This document shows positions 36,916-49,335 of a stretch of DNA of 64,000 bases, piece after piece. Source of the stretch: Ophioderma brevispina (taxonomy: Eukaryota; Echinodermata; Ophiuroidea; Amphilepidida; Ophiodermatidae). A model generated the notes under the pieces. That model saw nothing but the letters and a program-made list of their open reading frames with translations, ran no database searches and was not told the DNA's origin. A program made the position numbers and the translations under genes. The stretch's first letter is position 1. Every line of letters starts with the position of its first letter. The stretch covers positions 1 to 64,000 of the forward strand of contig JAMKCH010049271.1 in the NCBI GenBank assembly GCA_023653785.1. Direction: 5' to 3'.

Positions 36916-37321
36916 CGCACACACAGTGGCGTAGCTAGGATTTTCATATGGGGGGGGCAGTGTCCGCACATCTCAACAAACAGAAAATTGGGTTGGGTGC
37001 AGGGCCCGCCTTAGGGCCCCTGTTGGGGTCCAGGGGCGAAGCCCGGTGGGGGTCGAGGGGGCGAAGCCCCCTGAAAATTTTGGGTTTTATATGCTTTAAA
37101 TGTCTTCTGAGGGCTAATTTTTGTACGATTTTGTAAAATTTACTTGTCGCACGCTGTCCATTGAACTTTAAACCTATACTTTGCCGACAATCCGGCCTGC
37201 AAGTGCCATGACCTGAATTTTTCAAGTGAACCGACGGGCTCATCTCAACCGACGAAATCAATTATTGGGGGGGGGGGGCGCGGCCCCCCTGCCTCCCTCT
37301 GGCTACGCCACTGCGCACACA
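36916..37321. mobile_element. hAT-type MITE, 390 bp, with exact 8-bp target duplication
   Basis: The element proper is 36924-37313. Its ends are CAGTGGCGTAGCTAGGA and, in reverse, CAGTGGCGTAGCCAGAGGG. CGCACACA lies on both sides (36916-36923 and 37314-37321), an 8-bp target duplication as expected for hAT transposons. It landed in a CA microsatellite, the rest of which continues to about 37336. The body is GC-rich with CGAAGCCCC-type repeats near 37037-37072. Overlapping frames on both strands are by-products. Confidence 0.9.
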
Positions 37322-37563
37322 CACACACACACACATGAACACAAACACAGACATATCCACACAAACACACATGCGAATCAGATTTTGTACTATCGGTAAA
37401 TCAGCCTTAATATATATACATATCATATCACAGAGAGAAATCTCGTATCATATTACACTAGTATGTACATAAATAAACACACATTTTGTACATGCAAAGA
37501 GGTTCGAAAGTAACAATGCCCAAATTGACGTGCTGTGTTATGAAAAGCAAAACCACATATTCT

Positions 37564-37720
37564 GGGTGTTTTCGTAAGGTGACCCATTTCTTTCTGACAG
37601 TACACTGATAAATTCGGAAACCTTAACGGAATAAACCACAGAAACTGTATGGTTTATTCCGTTAAGGTTTCCGAATTCATAAGTGTGTCAGAAAGAGTTG
37701 GGTCACCCTACGGTAACACC
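37564..37720. mobile_element. Complete hairpin MITE, 157 bp
   Basis: Nearly the whole element is one inverted repeat. The left arm GGGTGTTTTCGTAAGGTGAC, TTTCTTTCTGACA and TTCGGAAACCTTAACGGAAT pairs with the right arm ATTCCGTTAAGGTTTCCGAA, TGTCAGAAAGA and GTCACCCTACGGTAACACC. About 15 nt of loop lie between AAACCAC and GTGGTTT-like ends. The 5175-5263 piece is its single right arm. Confidence 0.85.
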
Positions 37721-37989
37721 TCATAATTCTGCGGAATAAACATTAATGAAAGAGTTTCTTTATTCTGAAATTGTATTGGTAATTTTCTTAACGGTAACGG
37801 TAAGTGCCATGACTTGGCGTTATGAAGCTTTAATAAATAAAGTTATATATTGAAGTTTGTTCGCCATAGAATGCAAAGAGTGAATGCTGTTATACAAATT
37901 GGATTTCTTACTAAAATGTTTTCCTTTTGGTTGTATGTAATTGCAAAATTTCTGTGAAAAGTGTCGAAGGTATTTCTCTGATAGTTATG

Positions 37990-38165
37990 AAGTTTATCAA
38001 GCTGGATGTGTGTGGCACATTGTGTTAAAGATCCCTAGTTCAAATCCTAATAAGGACATTTGCTTGTAATATATTCATAATCAAATGTGAAAGCACTTCG
38101 TCTCTCGGAGGGGACAATTAGTCCAGTCACCCACGTACAAAGAGTAGGATGTTACCCCCCCCCAC
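37990..38165 (+). mobile_element. tRNA-like SINE fragment
   Basis: A B-box-like AGTTCAAATCC lies at about 38038-38048, preceded by AAGATCCCT and followed by a body with CACTTCGTCTCTCGGAGGGG and AGTCACCCACGTACAAAGAG, ending near a poly-C run. The A box is unclear. The pol III head and separate body suggest a SINE. No target duplication was seen. Confidence 0.45.
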
Positions 38166-41100
38166 TGCCCCTTGCTTGTTTAAATATGTAGATGATGTGA
38201 CCTAAGATGTCACATGTTGACGTTCAGGACGCCCTCTGTTGTTTTCTAGCAGCCAAAATTTTACCGTAGTTCTATGAAAGACCACATAAAATCTGGTTAC
38301 AAATTACTTGCAGAACCTTTCCTGATCTAAATCGGTCACAATATGCAACTGGTAGCATTAGCAGCATGCTTAATAAGAATGTTGGTATTATTTAATTTGA
38401 AACAAAAGTTACAGCAAAACAACAAAAAACAACCACTAAATTTACCCATGCAAAGTATAGGGGCTTTTGCCCGTCAGTTTTTCAGACTTCTCTCTTACAC
38501 CAACAGGGGGCGCCACAAACATAAACAAATATCACATCATCTATATGGTTGGTGTTTCATTAGGTCAGTTTACTGTATGAGATTGCCTAGCATTTTCAAA
38601 ATTTAAATCAATATTAAACCAAATGTATTAATTTGCAAAAAAGTTCGGTTGCGGTAATTTGAGGTAAATTCACAGAATTAAACGTACAAAATAAATAACT
38701 GATATACAAAGAGGGATTGAAAGGGAGTACTCTATTGATATAAATTATGTCGATTGTTGTTGTTGTTGTTAATTGTTTTCTCTCTTGCACTTTGCTCTTT
38801 CTATTACCAGTATCCATTTCTGCCTGGCAATAATACAACAGAAGGCCATGAGAGTACATGCTGATTTCGTGCATGAGTAAATAGAAGTATTGCGATATTA
38901 GAATAAGATCCAAAAGAAAATGAGAGTGTTTTAATGATTTCAGAGTTAGTTTACAGAAAAAAACAGTCAGACCCTGACGTCATTATTTTGACAAGTGGAG
39001 TGCGAAAACAACACCTTCAGGAAACACGCACTCATTATTGGCTTATCTGTTATTTAACTATAACCTTTAATCGTTATTAATTACAACATGAATTTTGCTC
39101 CTTCTCCATTAACAAAAAAAGGTTATCGTTTGGTTGAACCAATGTATTCAATTACACACACATCGACTTACCAGTGCGCTAACAATAACGTTAGCACTTG
39201 ATAAAAAGCAATGAATGCTCTACACACCAATGTAGATTTCCCACAACCCGCGCTCTCTACAACTAAATATCATAAGATTTAAAAGAAAGCCAGAGGCAAA
39301 TGTGGAAGTAATTCCAAGCCGCAAAAATAAATGTAATATGCTTTCAGTTCATTAGATATTAGTAACTCAATACAGCGCAATTTATTCAATATTCATGTTC
39401 AAGCCACTTAAGGGCTTCTCATAAATAGCCGAACCATTCACAAAATGTGCCCACAAAGCACTAAGCAATCTCCAAGTGCATGAGCCTGGTCCATTAATAT
39501 GGTGAGCTCATCGACTTGGAGTTCATATTTGCAAAGATAATCGACTGTTTTCTTTTTTCTTTCTGCTTTTTAATGTATGTGATTCAAATCGATTTTCTTG
39601 TTCAACCCATGTTATACATTTGAAACAACTAGCAACAGTTATATTTTAATATAATTCTGGCAACCACTTAACGGAAATTTCAACGATTCTGGCTATCTAC
39701 GAAGTCAAAACTGGTCAAACGCATTGAACAGCAGACTTCCTGCAGCAATACGAAATAACTCTAAATATCTAACTATCACTCAGGAGTACCTTCGCTAGAT
39801 AATATTCGGCTAGCATGGCAATGATATGTTTGCCTAGCGGCCGTGGGCACAAGAAAATTAAACTAAAACCCCCCTGTTCAACTGTCTCACTTCTAGCTTA
39901 TACAGAGAGAACATAAACCCACGAGCCACCACTGAATGTCCTATTTTATACTTGTTCAGCCCACTGGGAAAATTTGCTAAGCTGCAGTGCTACAGAGCAT
40001 AATACATCTCTCACTAAATTCCAATTAAAAATAAACATTTCTCATCATTCCCTGCCAGAACCTGCGGAAAATGTGCACTTAACGTCCTTACTCGCAACGG
40101 AAAATTTGCACGTGAGTATTTCGAGGTAGACATATTGCAATGCTTTTTCATCATTTTCCAATTGCTCCACACACACACGCCTTCTTGACAATAGTTGATA
40201 TCCGTCTTTTGATAATATATTATTGCCTAAATGATTATTTTAATGTGTTGTATTTCAATCAATAATCTATCAACAATTTTCTCGCGCAAAATTTTCGGGC
40301 AAGATTTCTTTAGGACATTCCCGACATTTACACTGAATTTGGCGCGATTTTGCAAACGACCTACTTTTGACGTATTAAAAATGTAAAGAGCACAACCGAT
40401 AGAAGCCAACAAAATGGCGTATTTTCTCCCTATGCTCACAGTTGTGTCACTGGCTATATTGTGGATTGGATGGACAAACTCGTCTCAAATGTGTCTGACA
40501 GTTTTGTTTTTGAAATAAACAGTATACACTGTAAGTGTACCCAAAACAAATTAGTTTAAGAAATACTTGCAAAATAATATGAGCTTGATGAGAAAGGTTT
40601 GTCTCTGATTTCCTTATTAGCATATTGGGAATAATTCATAAGCGTTTGTGACAGCTTGGTTTATTTATTCGACTGTGTCCACGGACGATTAGAAAAGTGA
40701 AAATATTAATAAGGTCTGCAAAAAAAAGTACTCGCATCTGTCTTGTTAGTACTGACCCCCAGAGGGAGTTTTATGTTTTAATATACGTTGTAATTGTAAA
40801 GGGACTATAAATATAATTGCAAAGGAATTATATCAAATCCTCTTGCAGCCCGCTGAGATTTATTTGTTTATGAATTGAACCGGTTATAAAACATAAAAAC
40901 GTGTACTCGTACCCACTACACATACACATAAACCATCGCAAATACATGCGAATATCTTGTCGGCAGAAACAAACTTAAGATAAAGTGTAACAAATGTTAA
41001 GAATCAAAATTAAGTTTAGTCCATTTTACGTTCACGGAATAGAAACTCCGAATACTAAATACAGGTTTACCGTTGCGCTTTTAAATCTGTTTTTAATCAA

Positions 41101-41168
41101 AAACTAATATTTGACAGGTGATTTGCGTAATTGTAGGTCTAGAGAAGTTAGTCTATCAACAACCAAAT
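38166..41168. other. Intronic sequence, no gene recognised
   Basis: A (TTG)n run lies at about 38755-38771. Frames at 38343-38606, 38614-38913 and 40227-40439 show no domain. Confidence 0.4.
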
Positions 41169-41513
41169 TTAAAGGGGCATTTCGCGATCCACAACCTCGT
41201 TCCCCCGACTTACCTCAAACAGTTGAAATTTTTATATCCTCTGAACCGTTAGCCTTAGTAATCCATGTGTACCAAATCTTACGTGCATATTCGGCCGTAT
41301 CTGTAAGAAATTCGCAATTTTGTATTTTCTGTCCGTAAACGGACAGAAATTACAGCACAGTGGCCTATGGGACCGTGGGAAACAAGCATTAGCTCATAAC
41401 ACAAAACCGCAAGATCAGGGTCAACTCAAATTTTGTGAATTAGCTTTTCTCAAGGATATCTAGTGAACCATTAATAAAACAGAAGGTGCTGGAATCACGA
41501 AATGTACCTTTAA
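41169..41513. mobile_element. TTAA-flanked MITE, 337 bp, with central palindrome
   Basis: TTAA at 41169-41172 and 41510-41513 encloses AGGGGCATTTCGCGATC on the left and, in reverse, AGGTACATTTCGTGATT on the right. A palindrome at 41326-41349 has arms TTTCTGTCCGT and ACGGACAGAAA around AA, within 4 bp of the element centre. The adjacent block CACAGTGGCCTATGGG is the counterpart of CCCATAG blocks beside other palindromes here. The 75-codon frame over it is not a gene. Confidence 0.85.
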
Positions 41514-42980
41514 GACTCATAGCCTCAACCCAACATTTACCTGATTAAAATAGAGGGTTTAGCATATCAGAAATTGTTTAATTGAAAGAAAATTACGCAA
41601 ACTATTCTTTTGCTGAGTAACAAACATGGCGCATTCAGATGAACCCTTTCATATTAAATGCTACATCTCTTTCGGTGAAGTCCTGAACCAACGTATACGC
41701 TCAAAATGTTTGTGAAATTGTCTTTTCTTTCCTTTCTTTTTTGATATGTAGCCTTTCCACAACTTGCCTTATTTGCAATTAAATAATAGCATATTTTTTT
41801 AATTTCAAAGGTTATTTTGTAAAACCTGCAAATATATCTCAACATGTTGTCCCTATCTCCTGCAGAACCACTATAAATGAATATTTGCATAACGTCATTT
41901 GATATCGAGGCAGAGAAGAACAGTTATTTTTCTATGAAATATATACCAGGAATATGTCTGGCCGGTGGTAATATATCTGCGTTCTTCCCAAAAACATCAC
42001 ATACCGAGAGCATGGCACCAGCGCTATGCAAGACCAAACCGAACCCTGAAGCGATTCTTTGAGACGTTGTTCTGCATCTAGGCAACCACCTTACATATTG
42101 CTTTTATTACAGCTTCTTGATTATTTGCCGCCACGGCAAAAGCAGGACAATTGGTTTAAAACCGGACACAGGCCTAATCGCCAATGGGGATTTAGATAAA
42201 TATAGCTAATTTAACCTCTATACTGATCAAGCCCTGGATCCGAGTACAGACAGTCATTAGAATATAGGGGTCAATTCGTATTTATTTAACTGCATTTTCA
42301 TGTCCCCTGAACAAATATTTCACTGAAAATTCTATAATATTACTGCGTATTTAAAGCATATTTTAAATAACTTTTTTTTCTTTATGACCACAAGGAGTTA
42401 GGAGAAATTATGTTAACCCGACTAAGCAATATAACTTCATTTATGCTCAACAATATGAGAAAAGAAACCAAATTTTATTTGAAATAATGAGTAAAATGCA
42501 CAAGAAGAAATACATCGGACATCTCGAATAGAAATGACGAATCAGTTTTCTCTGTGCCGTGATATCAGGCCTGCAACCATGCCTTGCTTGTATTGTTAAT
42601 CGTGGATTTCTTAAGATATGACTATCGTTGGAATTAAAGAGTGCTCAATCCCATTACATGAGAGCGTGAAATAAATTTCAAAGTATAGACCTCTGGAAAG
42701 GCAACCGTTACTCATTATTTCAAATGAAAAAGTATTATCTTGGGTTCTGTATTTAGAAACCATACTACTTGGAGAGTAATTTTTTTCTAGAGATACTGGT
42801 GTTTATTGAAGCAAAACAAGATTATACCGCAATTTACACAGATCGACTAATAAAAAAAATGCCATTAAATGAATTAAATACATTAATTGGAATATATCTT
42901 TGAAGTGTAAGAATTCTTACGAAATCTAGTAATGATCAAAGTGACGAACGACGTGTAATTCGAAACTTAAAGGAAATTTG
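41514..42980. other. Intronic sequence, no gene recognised
   Basis: Frames at 41654-41890 (minus) and 41877-42062 (plus) have no domain. Nothing else was supported. Confidence 0.4.
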
Positions 42981-43045
42981 TCTGCGGAGGGATTCGATCT
43001 GGCTACCTCTAGCTTGCGAATCCAGTGCTTTACTGTCTGAGATAT
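42981..43045 (-). mobile_element. tRNA-like pseudogene or SINE head
   Basis: On the minus strand, TCTCAGACAGTAAAGCACTGG resembles a tRNA D-arm/A-box region. A 7-nt loop TTCGCAA follows, in anticodon position CGC with flanking bases that pair poorly. Then comes the B box AGATCGAATCC, matching GWTCRANNC. The acceptor stem does not pair well, so a working tRNA is unlikely. Confidence 0.5.
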
Positions 43046-45388
43046 TTATTCCTGTTCGATTCCTATTAACCAATATTTTTGCTACATGTATAGTAGAGCA
43101 ATGTACTCGGTGTATATGCCTATTGTTGAAAATAATTTTGATACAGTATAATTAGCCACCATTTTAATGCAAGTTAAGTGACATTAAACCCAATTAAAAG
43201 AGCCTTAAAACAACCACGGTATGAAATAGTTGGAATTGTTTTCTCAGTGAAGAGGGTTTTTGAGTGTCTGTTTATATTTGGTTACCACAGTGACTTGTAG
43301 ATTATTATTATTCATTGGTTTGGCTCAAATGACTTGAGATATTCCAATATTAGAAACTTGCCCATATTGCAGTCATTTATTTGCTAATATAGCCTTACAC
43401 AATACGACAATTGGCTGGTTGCTCAATCTCGGCTATTGCTATTGATTTTCCGATAATACACTGTGGGTCGTGTTGGCAACATATTAAAAATATTTTAATG
43501 GGCTTTGTGTTGGACGTAATTGGCGTTTATCTTCGCGATGTTATTAAGGTTTTCGTCTTCACGTCATCCTCGGGGTGTCCAATAAATATCAAGTTAACGA
43601 TTTGTTGTACCAGCCAAGAGAAGAAGAAAGACTCTTCCAAACATAGTTTGATTGAGTGTTGATTTTATCGCAGTACCTGTTTCCATGACCAGATAATGTT
43701 TGGAGCATCATGTTGGCAGTGGAAATACGAACCAGAGAAAATGACTTTTTCTATGTGTAGATAATTTTTTCAAGCCATCTCGTTGGCGCTTGAAGTGAGA
43801 TAATTGGAAATGAGAATTCTTTTCTTTGTGAATGTATGAACGAAGCGGATATAGAGTTGACATTGCCCCGTGCGTGTTTTCTGAGCTTCTGTGATTTTGT
43901 AGTGTTTCTTGTTTTTTTAAACTATTTTGATAAGAGGTAATAACTCAATAATGTTGAAAAAATAGAGCCAAACCGTCCCTATTAGGAATACATAGAGACT
44001 CGTTATGGGTTGTATTGTAAAAAAACGGGTACATTTAGGTGATGCGTCTGTATCTTGCACAATAGGCCAAAATGTTGACGTCATAATCTCTACGTTCAGG
44101 AGCTTATTCAGTTGGCAGGCGGGAAACATAACCGACCCTTCTACAATGGTATAAAATAACAAATTTTCATATAATTTAATAATAGTTGAGGAACGTATCC
44201 TAAAATATTACTTACAAAGAAGTCCATACAGTAAGCGCTCTCCAGTGCCCAAGTTAAAAATTCAGCTCCCATCTCATTTCAGACTAATGATCGAGGCTTT
44301 TGTATTAGGATGACTGACTAATTATCTCTAATTATAATTAATGCAACTTTGTGTTTGTTTTCACAATTATATTTGAAGGTCTGTTGCCATGCCAGCATCA
44401 CTGAATGGAGTTAACTAGAGTCAAATTAGCATTTGTACTCGAGCTTATTATGTTAGTTTATAATAGTGTAGGAGTCAGGGTAAAGCACACGCGAATTTAA
44501 AAATCGGCAGCTGTTAGTCTATTTTTAAGATGTCATTAGCAATTTATAACGCTCGGTTAATGTATATTTTTATGATAAATTAAAGTGTGTTGTTGTGTTA
44601 CTGTTGGTTTAAGGTGATATTATTGAACAATTAGTAAACTATAAAAATCATTGATAGATACTTGAATTGAAATTTTATTGTCACGATTAAACACATATAA
44701 TCGTTTGAATTGGTCAATTCCAAATCCTAAATATACCAGTTTGAATTGATAGGAAATCAGGAGAATTAGCATCGAATCGAGAATTCCAATAAATTGTGTA
44801 TTCTTTAAGGAACTATTAATTTAATGATAACAAGACAATTTTTTGTGTTTTTTTTATTTGCTTGCATAGACGCAGTTGACTATATAGCTAGGAGAAAGTC
44901 TCAAAAACCCGCCGGCACAGCTACTACATGTAGCTATGTAAATGAGGATTGCATGATGACTAGCGTTACTTTATCGGCAATTTTGTGTCTTTATTTTTAA
45001 TTGTCAGAAAAACCCAGGTTTAAAGAAGAAAACAAACAAATAAACAAAGTTGTACAAAATGCAATAAAGAAAGAGATCCTAGCACTTAAATTTATCCTAG
45101 CACCTAAATTTATACTAGCGATTGGTTAGAAAGCTATTTATCTTGTTACACTAATGGATAGATTGTATTTTTCCCAATTAAAAAAATCCCTCGGAGGGGT
45201 TCAATTTCATAGGAATGGTCTATACTCTGTATCTCATTTCGAATGTTCCATGTAAGATAAAAAGTGTAAACCGACAAAAGATATATTACAAGGACATACT
45301 TAAAACTGCTGGTGGTTTGACAGTTTTAGACTATTCAGGTAACCGCGATTAAGAAATCAATGAGTTAACCGCGGTGTTGAAGTTTTTT
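43046..45388. other. Intronic sequence, no gene recognised
   Basis: A short tandem ATCCTAGCACYTAAATTT (two full copies and a partial) lies at about 45077-45120. The frames at 43411-43662 and 43917-44162 show no domain. Confidence 0.4.
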
Positions 45389-45657
45389 ATAGTCCGCCGT
45401 GCTCATTATCTACCTACAAAGGTAAATAATATAATAATGGAGCCCGGACTGTGGCTCCAGGCGGACTATATCTCCGTTTACACCGGTGTGGCAGGAGATA
45501 TGGTCCACCGGAATTATAGTCAACCTACAACAGTAAAGAATAGAGCATTCGATTCAGTTGTCTCTTCACGCAACATAAGTTTCATGTTTTATTCTGTTGT
45601 CGTATACGGAGCCAGGACAATGACTCTGGGCGGACTATATCTCCTTTTACACCGGTC
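45389..45657. mobile_element. MITE copy joined to a partial copy (family of 19899-20071)
   Basis: A complete unit at about 45481-45657 has ends ACCGGTGTGGCAGGAGATAT and, in reverse, ACCGGTGTAAAAGGAGATAT. Its body has GTTGTCTCTTCACGCAAC. Immediately to the left (about 45389-45487) is another right-hand arm with GGAGCCCGGACTGTGGCTCC and GCGGACTATATCTCCG, sharing the ACCGGTGTG junction. The 134-codon frame at 45374-45778, the longest in the window, is made of this repeat and is rejected as a gene. Confidence 0.75.
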
Positions 45658-48600
45658 CGAAAGCGCGCGATTTAAATGTTTCAACTCGCCATGCCAAGGA
45701 TTTTCATCCTACGTGGAACGGTGGAATAAATTTCGACTTCACAAGACATCGAATATTCGGAGTATATACGGAGTATGAAGCGATTCTTATTCATATTGAC
45801 AACTTATCCACTGAGAAATTTTTTCCTGGAAAAAAGCCTAATTATATGATATATTTTAAGACTTGCTATTTTTAAAAAAAAAATGGAAATTGACCTTCTT
45901 ACGAGAAAACGTTGGATGCAATAATTTAATCCCAAATTACTCACCAATGATGGCAATTGAATTGTGAACGACATATTTGTAAAACAAACAAAATCTCATT
46001 ATTTACTCCATCTCGCCGTGTCTGCCTCGCTGCTATTTACATATGGTGTCTAAATGGCTGTATGGTATCTTTAATGTGTCTTCTCCCACCGCACACATGT
46101 TATTTTTTTATTTTGTCCTGTGTCTTTTTGGGTTTTCTGACGCCCTCATTATAGAACACATAATTCAAACACAATCATGTCTGCTTGAGACACTCCTACG
46201 CCAATATACGTCTTCTATTTAAAGGTTGTATAACGTAAGACACTGTCATAACAAAACACGTTCAACGTAAGACCTGTCTGTTATTAAAATGCTTTTATAT
46301 TAGTGCTGAGAGAGATGTGATTTCGTGTAATTGTAATGGAATATCACGTTGGGGCTTGGGCATATTTTGGAAGTTTGTTGTATCATGTATCTCTTTGTTG
46401 ATGGATGTTACTAAATTTAAAAGCATAGATTAAAATGGAAAACGTTTATAATCACAACCTGCTGTTAAATTAATCAAAGCACTTTATTCAATAGGTTAAT
46501 TATATCATTATCATTTCGTATGACGTTCACCACTGTAATCATTGAAACAGCAGTCTTTCTCTCTTTGTGGTTTCTCGGTCTTGAAGCGGGGTCTACACAT
46601 CATTCATGAGGGTCTGTAGTTCAGAGGCACTTACAAGGCATGTGTCATCAAGAGGGACCTGTAGATTATGTGTTCTGACACAGACCCCGTATTGCAGAGT
46701 ATTCTTCGGTTCCCAGAGTACTACAATCTATCCAACGTAATGTGTCAGCTTGGGAAAAATATTGGGCTATTAATTGGCCGAGAGAGGACGGAGAATTATA
46801 ATCAATACGCTTCTCTTCACTAACCAACAGTGCTAGCATGCTAAGTAGTGCAATTTCGCCTGACATAACTTGTACTTACATTTCAAAATTATCTCCCGGG
46901 AATTATCTAAGGTCGAAAAAAGTCAAACCAGATTTTATGAAATGGTGTGTCTGATATGAAAAAAAAATCGTTCCTATTTTTGGTGCAAAAATTTAGCCGC
47001 TGTAGGTCTCGATAGGAAAGCGTGCGAAATAACCAGTCCTAACCGGCTCACAAGATACACCCCTAACTGCCGTCTGCAGCTAAGGCCGCGGAAAATCAGA
47101 TGTTTCAAACAGTCTTATCTAAGTTATAGTAGATTCCAGCAGCTACAAATGGAAATAAAATATAAAATCAAAGGATATTTTCCTCCCTACTATAGTGACT
47201 TGAAGAGCTGATATGGGCCTACATGAAGGGTGACGTTTCTAGGAACAATGCACAATTCAGTATGGCAGGCGATTAAGAAATCATTTAATGAGGCAGTGGA
47301 ACAAATTACAGCTTCTGACGGGACAAATGCAGTGCGACACATCCTTAGTGGGATAAAGAGAACATCTGTGACATTGAAATTGAACAAGTTTTGTTGAAAT
47401 TAGCAGAGGATTCTGACAGTGAGAGCGAATCGGACGCAAGTAATGACTTATAAGGGATAAGTTGTTATATAAAATATGGCAGCAAAATGTTGAATACATC
47501 AAGTTTCATAATAAAATCAATAAAGCTATAAAACAATACAAAGACAACTACAAATACTTGCATAAACTTTATAGCGCCTGCGTATATGATATAGGCCCAG
47601 ACGGTAAACGTATATCCAGTTTGACCTTTTGAGGTGTTATTGATTCCGTGGATACACATTAAAATGCCCTCTATCGGAAGAGTGGACTGTATCCAATCGC
47701 TTGAACACAATGGTCAGGTTTAGACCCATAAAGAGGTCTATCCCTGCCTGAAATACGCTAATCTTTGTGTATCTTGGTCTGTGGAAGCTACCCATGCCCC
47801 CAAGTACTTGCAGTTTTCAACTTGCAATCTTAGCCGTAAATCGTTGGGACACTCGGGTAATAGCACTCATTGGTTTGAAAATATCTCAGCGACCTTGTCA
47901 CTTCATACACATTATCAGGGGTAGGAGACTCAAGGGAGTGAGTTGTGTCGAGGTTAAATTGTTGTCGGCTAATACCTTCTTAAATTTTAAATATTTAGCG
48001 CAACATGTCCCATTCTATGCCTGGATTTTATGGTCAATGAAAATTTATTAAAGAAAGTAAAACTCGGGTTATCCCACCTCAAAACATTCAAAGTACATCT
48101 TGAATGGTCTTTTGATGGTGACAGGTAAATTGGAGGTTCGTGAAAATACTACCTAGAAGGTCACATCTGTACATAGAATGTTCATCTACCAGGTGGACAG
48201 GACAAATATATTTTAGGGGTGTTATACGATAAGAGCGGTTACTTCCTTGGCATATTGGTACATGCGTGGTCAGAAAGTACGTTCATGATATTCTGCCGCC
48301 GCTTCTCTATCATTGTAATCTCAACCAAAAATAATTCACATGTGTTCAGATTAAAAAGTAATCATGCCACGAAGTACAATAAGACTTTCAGCATAAAAGA
48401 CATAAAAAACGTTATTAGATGAGGCATTGGGAAAAGTGTCACCATCAGGCTGTAAAAAATACATGCCGACATGGGATGGATGTCGAAAATTCACAAAGTA
48501 ATCTGTGATATCGACATTCCGCACATTGTCATTAAGTTGGACGAGGATTGCAACAATGACGGGGACTCACTTCACTCAAATGATGCTTAAGACATTCTAA

Positions 48601-49335
48601 GATTTAAAAAAAATTACAATAACCATTACAACCGCATTACCGTAACATTTGAAAGAATCTAACTATTATTGATTTTAAGTATGTGAATAACTGACACTTT
48701 TTCATTTATGGCCTCATTACGCCTCACACCTTATAATATTGATTTTACAAAGCAGAAAGCCTCTCACCTCCCATCTTATCAACTCTTCCAACTACTAATA
48801 AAGTGACACGATTGCATTATGTTGAAACATACACTTCAAGGCTTTTTGTTTTCACTTTGGGTGTCTTTCCCCTCTCCCCAAATAGTGTTGAAGAGCAATC
48901 ACTGTATATTACTTCACATCTGTTCACTGTTCGGAACATTGGTCTGGGGAGCGGAATTCCAATTGAAGAAACAAAGTGTCAAATTACTTTAGGACAAGAT
49001 TGTGGTAACCTTTCTGTGTATTCAGTGGTAGGTTTGGGGTTTCATTAAATCATACACACCATGTCTTTATAGCAAAGACAAAATAAAGTCAAATTTGTTT
49101 GTCTGTCTTTCAAGGGCGAAGTACTGATATTTCTTTTGTCCGTCATGCGTCTTTTAAAGAATTGCAAGGTCGCCAGTTAGTCAGCAATTGACTGATTCAG
49201 CTCCTCGAGATTGTCTGCATTTGATTGTGAAATAATGTTCCTGGATTTTTCTCGTCTGGAATGGCTTAAAGGGGGCAAAACAGTACGTGTCATTAATAAC
49301 AAGAAAAGCAGTGAATGTGTCTCCATGAAAAAATC
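45658..49335. other. Intronic sequence, no gene recognised
   Basis: A short plus-strand frame ending near 47452 encodes an acidic tail (EDSDSESESDASND) but has an in-frame stop just upstream and no recognisable domain. Other frames here match nothing I know. Confidence 0.35.

Noticed and set aside
42981..43045. Functional tRNA-Ala (CGC)
   Set aside because: Anticodon and acceptor stems pair poorly; better explained as a tRNA-derived pseudogene or SINE head.
45374..45778. Longest open frame in the window (134 codons)
   Set aside because: It consists of a MITE copy plus a partial copy of the same family, and the peptide matches no domain.
47343..47452. Acidic tail EDSDSESESDASND, like the N-terminus of some piggyBac-derived transposases
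   Set aside because: An in-frame stop lies just upstream, and no DDE-domain motif could be recognised in the next 1.5 kb.
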